Shown here piece by piece: positions 7,374 to 11,532 of a DNA stretch of 11,532 nucleotides. Each line of letters opens with the position of its first letter. The stretch's first letter is position 1. Source of the DNA: Bacteroidales bacterium (lineage in GTDB: Bacteria; Bacteroidota; Bacteroidia; Bacteroidales; WCHB1-69). Made by a program: the position numbers and the translations under genes. The notes beneath the pieces are model-generated. The model was not told the origin of the DNA. It did no database searches and saw nothing but the letters and a program-made list of their open reading frames with translations. The DNA lies in assembly GCA_031257735.1 (NCBI GenBank), contig JAIROC010000346.1, forward strand, positions 1 to 11,532. The letters run 5' to 3'.

Positions 7374-9674
7374 ATGAACATCCATTTCCATAGATATTTT
7401 TTTGCTTTTATCTTTTTGGTATTTTGTGTTTTTTTTACAGAGGCGCAAAAGGTAGGTTTGGTACTTAGTGGAGGCGGTGCAAAGGGAATGGCTCATATTG
7501 GGGCAATTCGCGCCTTAGAAGAAAATGGAATACCTATTGACTATATCACAGGGACATCGATAGGAGCTATCATTGGCGGATTGTATGCTTCCGGTTATTC
7601 TCCAGATGAAATGGAAGAATTGTTTTTTAGTCCCAACTTTGAAAATTGGATAAAAGGAAAGATGGAAGGCGATTATATTTATCATTTTAAGTATGATCAT
7701 CCTAATTCAAGTTGGGTAGGCTTTCGATTTAGTATTGATTCTTCTCAACAATTCATCCCTACTATTCCCGTAAATTTTGTTCTACCTGCTCAAATGGATT
7801 TTGCGTTTCTTGAGATATTTTCCGGCATAGAAGCTATCTCAAAACAGAATTTTGACAGTCTTTTTGTCCCTTTTCGATGCATCGCCACGGATATTACAAA
7901 TAATAAGGAAGTTATTTTCAGAAAAGGATACCTTAAAGACGCTATTCGAGCCTCGATGACATTTCCTTTTTATTTTCGTCCGATTACCATCAACAATAAT
8001 ATGATGTATGACGGAGGAATGATGAATAATTTTCCTGTAGATGTTATGTATCATGATTTTCATCCTGACTATATCATTGGCGTTGCCGTTTCAAAGCCTA
8101 ACAAATTACCTTCCGACGAAAATCTTATCTCAATAGTAAGAAATATGCTCATGAATAAGGAAACTTATACGCTGGAAAATATTGGTAACGGAATTGTTAT
8201 TCATCCGAATGTACCTGCAATAGCCGTTACGGACTTTACAAACAGTCGAAATTTAATCCAAGCAGGTTATCAGGCAACTTTGGACAGTATATCACGTATT
8301 AAAGAATTTATATTGGACAGTATTCCTTTGGAAGAAATCACACGACAACGATTAGAATTTAAGAAAAAAATCCCTGACATATCCATCAATGCAATAGAAG
8401 TAGAAGGACTTAACGAAACACAGGCTGATTATATCAAAGAAGAAATGCTTAAACCTCGCGAACAAATATCTTTAAGTATTTTAAAAAACAGATACTTCAA
8501 ACTAATATCGGACGATTATATTGCCAACATTTATCCGTTTCTTCTTACAAATGGAGACAGCAATACTTTCAAAATCAAACTGAACATAACAAAAGAAAAA
8601 CCTTTCAAACTAAACTTTGGAGGATATATTTCTGCTAATGCCTACACTACACTGTTTTTGCATTTCAATTATTATATATGGAAAAAGCAGGTTATCAATA
8701 CGGGACTTGACGCTTATTTTGGAAGATACTACAATTCTATTACAGCTTCTGTTCGATTTATCCGTTTAAGGGGAAATCCGTTTGACCAAAGTCTTTCCAT
8801 TGGATACAGTCGTTGGAATCATTTTAACACTTACCGTATTTTTGTTGGAAGTGAAACGCCGTCCTATCTTATTCACGAAGAGTCAATACTTAATTATAAA
8901 ATAGTTCATCTACTTGGATACAGTTCAAGAATAACAGGAAATCTTACCTTTGCAATAGCAGGGGATAAATATTATTGGAATAATGCCTATACACAGGAAG
9001 ATACATACGACAAAAATAATATCTACATGGTTCATCCCAATATAACTTTTGAATACAGTACAATTGATTTTCGATATTTCGCGACTAAGGGATTTCGCGT
9101 GAGAACAACAGTTGCTTACTTTGCGGGATATGAAGTTAATAAACCGGGGACGACCTCGCCTCAACCCAAAAAATCTACTTACTTTAGAGATTGGTTTTCT
9201 TTAAATGGAGAGATAGAAAAAATATTTCGCATTGCAAAATTCTATCGTTTGGGTTTATCTGCTCATGCCGCCTGGTCGAATTTGCCCATGTTTGAAAGTT
9301 TCAATGCTACCAAATTACGCGCAAATCATTACGCCCCTACGCATGAAAGTAATATGGTTTATTTGCCTAATTATCGGGACCCTATTTTCATGGCAGGAGG
9401 TATCAGTAATACTTTTTTCCTTTACAGAAAATTACAGTTCCGGATAGACGGTTATTATTATCAACCTGTTATTTCTGTTTTGCGTGGAGGTTTAAATAAT
9501 GCTTACACAAGCAATCTCTTTGAAAAAAGAGCTTTAATTCTATCCTCTTCCATTGCCTACGTAACAAAGTTAGGTCCTATTACTATCAATTTGTCATGGT
9601 ATTCCAGCAATACCCCTAATTTGATGTTTAATATCAGTTTTGGGTATTTGTTTTTTAATGATAAAATATTTTAA
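7374..9674 (+). CDS. Patatin-like phospholipase with C-terminal outer-membrane barrel (type Vd, PlpD/FplA-like)
   Basis: This 766-aa protein has a signal peptide (about residues 1-24, ending FTEAQ). The patatin domain (about 27-230) shows the oxyanion loop SGGGAKG (32-38), the nucleophile elbow GTSIG (60-64, Ser62) and the second dyad residue Asp213 in DGG, so the lipase dyad is intact. A POTRA-like segment (about 342-420, beginning ISINAIEVEGLNETQ) is followed by a BamA/Omp85-type 16-strand-like barrel to the C-terminus. The last strand, FNISFGYLFFNDKIF, ends in Phe as outer-membrane proteins usually do. This matches type Vd autotransporters, in which the barrel displays the phospholipase A; in many Bacteroidota the lipase is thought to stay attached. 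An ATG at 7369 is followed at once by a stop codon, so 7374 is the start. No TAnnTTTG box is evident in the 97-nt gap upstream. Confidence 0.92.
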   Translation: MNIHFHRYFFAFIFLVFCVFFTEAQKVGLVLSGGGAKGMAHIGAIRALEENGIPIDYITGTSIGAIIGGLYASGYSPDEMEELFFSPNFENWIKGKMEGDYIYHFKYDHPNSSWVGFRFSIDSSQQFIPTIPVNFVLPAQMDFAFLEIFSGIEAISKQNFDSLFVPFRCIATDITNNKEVIFRKGYLKDAIRASMTFPFYFRPITINNNMMYDGGMMNNFPVDVMYHDFHPDYIIGVAVSKPNKLPSDENLISIVRNMLMNKETYTLENIGNGIVIHPNVPAIAVTDFTNSRNLIQAGYQATLDSISRIKEFILDSIPLEEITRQRLEFKKKIPDISINAIEVEGLNETQADYIKEEMLKPREQISLSILKNRYFKLISDDYIANIYPFLLTNGDSNTFKIKLNITKEKPFKLNFGGYISANAYTTLFLHFNYYIWKKQVINTGLDAYFGRYYNSITASVRFIRLRGNPFDQSLSIGYSRWNHFNTYRIFVGSETPSYLIHEESILNYKIVHLLGYSSRITGNLTFAIAGDKYYWNNAYTQEDTYDKNNIYMVHPNITFEYSTIDFRYFATKGFRVRTTVAYFAGYEVNKPGTTSPQPKKSTYFRDWFSLNGEIEKIFRIAKFYRLGLSAHAAWSNLPMFESFNATKLRANHYAPTHESNMVYLPNYRDPIFMAGGISNTFFLYRKLQFRIDGYYYQPVISVLRGGLNNAYTSNLFEKRALILSSSIAYVTKLGPITINLSWYSSNTPNLMFNISFGYLFFNDKIF

Positions 9675-10149
9675 GAGCCTTACTTAGCACGACGTAGTTT
9701 GAAGAATACGCCGAACAGGAGGTTGTGTAAAAACACACAAAAGCGTTCAAACAATGTCGTCATTGCGTGCGGGTATATCTTTTAAATAAACAAAAGAAAA
9801 TGACGCTCGCTATTGTCTGAATCAGACCCGAAGCGAAGCGAAGCAAAGCGGAGAGCAGCGTAGCTAATTTTCAGAATGAGCAGAATGAAAATAGCAAAGA
9901 ACAAACCAAACAACGCCGTCATTGCGATCGCAGCGAAGCTTCCGTCTTGCCTCCTTCGCAATGACGACGTTGTTTGAACGTTTTTTTTGTGTTTTCACAC
10001 AACTTCCTGCCAATAACGGTGTCTATTGTTACGAGGGTACTTTTCACACAGACTTTCAGGGATTTTATTATCTTCTACTGATAAAAAAATGCTCTAAAAA
10101 TCTCCTGTGGTAAAAAAAATTACTGCAAAATGAAAAATACTAATCAAGA
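9675..10149. other. Intergenic region dominated by inverted-repeat sequence
   Basis: No credible gene is seen. The region holds the long inverted repeat (9716-10009) described separately. Between its arms are a 13-bp palindrome GTCTGA-A-TCAGAC (9815-9827), a purine-rich GAAGC/AAAGC run (9830-9851) and a direct duplication of CAGAATGA (9872-9888). The flanks (9675-9715 and 10010-10149) show nothing recognisable. Confidence 0.6.
9716..10009. repeat. Long imperfect inverted repeat, MITE-like
   Basis: The left arm 9716-9767 (starting CAGGAGGTTGTGT) and the reverse complement of the right arm 9957-10009 (starting CAGGAAGTTGTGT) match at about 46 of 52 positions with one small indel. The arms are separated by 189 bp with no transposase. 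A third copy of the inner arm core, CAAACAACGCCGTCATTGCG, lies at 9907-9926 in the same orientation as the left arm and forms a smaller hairpin (CGTCATTGCG/CGCAATGACG) with the right arm. The 294-bp length and terminal inverted repeats suggest a miniature non-autonomous element or an interspersed repeat. No target-site duplication is evident. Confidence 0.65.
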
Positions 10150-10182
10150 TTGATTTTTGTATTAAAAAAAATGCTATCTTTG
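10150..10182 (+). promoter_or_regulatory. Promoter upstream of the repeat ORF and DUF6261 gene
   Basis: TATCTTTG at 10175-10182 is a perfect TAnnTTTG box, with TTG at 10150-10152 exactly 22 nt upstream, the same geometry as the FKBP promoter. The first ATG downstream (10209) is 26 nt after the box. Transcription would run through the 42-bp repeat array into the DUF6261 gene. Confidence 0.65.
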
Positions 10183-10208
10183 CCGAAAATTTTTCAAGTG
10201 AAATTGCT

Positions 10209-10730
10209 ATGATATTACCAGAACGAGTAAACGCTATTCTACGAAACAATTTTATTACCTCTGTAAAAGGATGGAAAAGTAGTACATCTACTTCTTTGTT
10301 GAATTACTTATCCTTGTCAGTGAACAGTTTACTTTTACGCACAGACGTGAAAAATATCTTTATTTGGTTAGCCGACATTTTTCTGCTTACTAAAAACTTT
10401 TTATTTGGCGTCTCAACATTTTTCTGCTTACCAAATAAATGTTTATTTGGCGTCTCGACATTTTTCTGCTTACCAAATAAATGTTTTCTTGTCATTCGAA
10501 ATTTGTTTTCCGACCAAATAAAAAGGTTTCTTGTCATTCGAAATTTGTTTTCTGACCAAATAAAAAGGTTTTTTGTCATTCGAAATTTGTTTTCTAACCA
10601 AATAAAAAGGTTTTTTGTCATTCGAAATTTGTTTTCCGACCAAATAAAATGTTCTACGGACTTTCGACAAAAAACATTTTATGAACTATCATTATATCAG
10701 AACATAAGAAAATTTAATTGTAATAAATAA
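10209..10730 (+). CDS. Doubtful ORF containing the 42-bp repeats (hypothetical)
   Basis: I do not recognise this 173-aa reading frame. About 50 residues of non-repeat sequence (starting MILPERVNAILRNN) are followed by 14-residue repeats: two copies of LFGVSTFFCLPNKC plus a degenerate one, then four of the type FLVIRNLFSDQIKR, and a 27-residue unique tail. Because 42 is divisible by three and the unit lacks stops in several frames, an open frame here is partly a by-product of the repeat; two minus-strand frames are open as well. In favour of a real gene are the well-placed promoter and start, and open unique sequence on both sides in the same frame. It could be a small repetitive protein, a decayed gene or an untranslated leader of the DUF6261 gene 38 bp downstream. 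Confidence 0.25.
   Translation: MILPERVNAILRNNFITSVKGWKSSTSTSLLNYLSLSVNSLLLRTDVKNIFIWLADIFLLTKNFLFGVSTFFCLPNKCLFGVSTFFCLPNKCFLVIRNLFSDQIKRFLVIRNLFSDQIKRFFVIRNLFSNQIKRFFVIRNLFSDQIKCSTDFRQKTFYELSLYQNIRKFNCNK
10359..10652 (+). repeat. 42-bp tandem repeat array of two related unit types
   Basis: Seven units lie in direct orientation. Type A, beginning TTTATTTGGCGTCTC, occurs at 10400-10441 and 10442-10483, with a diverged 41-bp version at 10359-10399. Type B, beginning TTTCTTGTCATTCG, occurs at 10485-10526, 10527-10568, 10569-10610 and 10611-10652. B copies differ from each other at only three internal positions. Both types carry CCAAATAAA near their end, at 10431, 10473, 10514, 10556, 10598 and 10640, so the period is kept across the A/B switch. 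Copies abut without unique spacers. Confidence 0.9.
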
Positions 10731-10768
10731 AGTAAAAATTGAGTATTAATAAAAAAATTTAAAGTAAA

Positions 10769-11532
10769 ATGAAAATAATAAGTAGTCTTAAGAATTATCG
10801 GATGCCACATGGCTTACACCTGCAATTTTTTGTTGCATTTATAACTTTGGTAAAAAAATTTGAAGTTCTCATACCGAAGCTTGGCGTTTTATTTGACATG
10901 CTGCAAGAATATGTTGAAAAAGAAGATACTAGTTATAAAGTTGTTCGGAAAAGCGATATTTCTGAACAAAAAGCAGAAAAAGACAGATTGCGTGATGATA
11001 TTGTAGTAGCAATAAAAAATATGTTGAAATCTTTTCTTTTTCATTTTGATGAACGTGTGCGGGATGCTGCGAAAAGAGTAAAAATAATCTTTGATAATTA
11101 CAACAAACCAACCCCGATTATAAAACTACCATACGACGCTGAAACAATTGCTATTAATAATTTTATTCAGGAACTTGAAAATAAATATGCTGCCGATATA
11201 CAGTTACTTGGTTTGACAGATTGGATAAATGAATTGACTGTCCGTAATGCTGCCTTCGAACAGTTAACAATTTCATATAATGAACAGTTATCGGAAAAAA
11301 CGCCACTCCGTCCAAAAGAAACAAGACAGGCTACAGACGACGCCTATAAAGATATTATAACAGTTATCGAAGGTACTGTCGTTTTGGAAATGAAAGAAAA
11401 AGGTTTGAAAGATATTACTGAATCTGAATATTATCCTTTTATCTCCGAATTGAATAATTTAATCACGCACTACAATATCCAAATAGCACGACATATCGGA
11501 CGTCTATTGGCTGAAAAAGAAAAAGAAAAAGA
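10769..11532 (+). CDS. DUF6261 family protein (partial, runs off the window end)
   Basis: The frame is open for 254 codons from ATG 10769 to the last base, with no stop inside the window. The product (starting MKIISSLKNYRMPHGLHLQF) is strongly helical and charged. It has the layout I recall for DUF6261: an N-terminal segment with LHLQFFVAF; VVRKSDISEQKAEKDRLRD (about 60-78); HFDERVRDAAKRVKIIFDNY (about 95-114); then LPYDAETIAINNFIQELENKY, LLGLTDWINEL and a C-terminal YPFISELNNLITHYN helix. It ends in Lys/Glu repeats. DUF6261 proteins are common in Bacteroidales, often in several copies per genome, and have no known function; typical length is about 240-260 aa, so only the extreme C-terminus is missing. 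No signal peptide is visible. The gene lies 38 bp after the repeat ORF and probably depends on the promoter at 10150-10182. Confidence 0.8.
   Translation, partial: MKIISSLKNYRMPHGLHLQFFVAFITLVKKFEVLIPKLGVLFDMLQEYVEKEDTSYKVVRKSDISEQKAEKDRLRDDIVVAIKNMLKSFLFHFDERVRDAAKRVKIIFDNYNKPTPIIKLPYDAETIAINNFIQELENKYAADIQLLGLTDWINELTVRNAAFEQLTISYNEQLSEKTPLRPKETRQATDDAYKDIITVIEGTVVLEMKEKGLKDITESEYYPFISELNNLITHYNIQIARHIGRLLAEKEKEK

Noticed and set aside
9922..10113. Possible 63-aa plus-strand protein
   Set aside because: It lies largely inside the right arm of the inverted repeat and has no promoter; its start, if any, is not ATG. It is best read as chance.
10359..10652. CRISPR array
   Set aside because: The 42-bp units abut with no unique spacers and no cas genes are present, so this is an ordinary tandem repeat array.
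10304..10670. Minus-strand reading frames of 66-105 aa across the repeat array
   Set aside because: They are open because the 42-bp unit lacks stops in several frames; their starts lie in or beside the repeats and no minus-strand promoter is seen.

Overview
The window looks like a chromosomal segment of an AT-rich member of the Bacteroidota, most likely order Bacteroidales. Three things point there. The only recognisable promoters are of the Bacteroidota TAnnTTTG type (upstream of recA, of the FKBP gene and of a repeat-containing ORF). Several proteins belong to families typical of the phylum: a DUF7033-type polysaccharide deacetylase relative, a patatin fused to an outer-membrane barrel, and a DUF6261 protein. 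No start codon has a convincing Shine-Dalgarno sequence. I cannot name the genus. All supported genes lie on the + strand.

Bases 130-5180 form one tight gene string: recA, a TPR lipoprotein, an AI-2E/PerM-type permease, a SpoU/TrmH-type RNA 2'-O-methyltransferase and a DUF7033/polysaccharide-deacetylase-like protein. Junctions are 5, 4, -4 (ATGA overlap) and 6 nt, so cotranscription from the recA promoter is likely, although the products share no obvious pathway. An intergenic stretch (5181-5526) follows, carrying short repeats and, at its end, the promoter of a secreted FKBP-type prolyl isomerase (5527-6219). Aspartate-semialdehyde dehydrogenase (6284-7276) and a large patatin/POTRA/beta-barrel protein of the type Vd secretion kind (7374-9674) complete the ordinary gene content. 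The FKBP and the patatin-barrel protein both act in the cell envelope; asd supplies the lysine/diaminopimelate and threonine/methionine branches.

The last 1.9 kb is different. Bases 9675-10208 are non-coding and hold an inverted repeat of about 52-bp arms (9716-10009), whose core sequences recur in the 5181-5270 intergenic region. A well-formed promoter (10150-10182) then leads into an ORF (10209-10730) built largely of a 42-bp tandem repeat array (10359-10652). After 38 bp comes a DUF6261 family gene that runs off the end of the window. The repeat array, its promoter and the DUF6261 gene are the least explained part of the window and the best candidates for something undescribed. The evidence for a functional unit is positional only.
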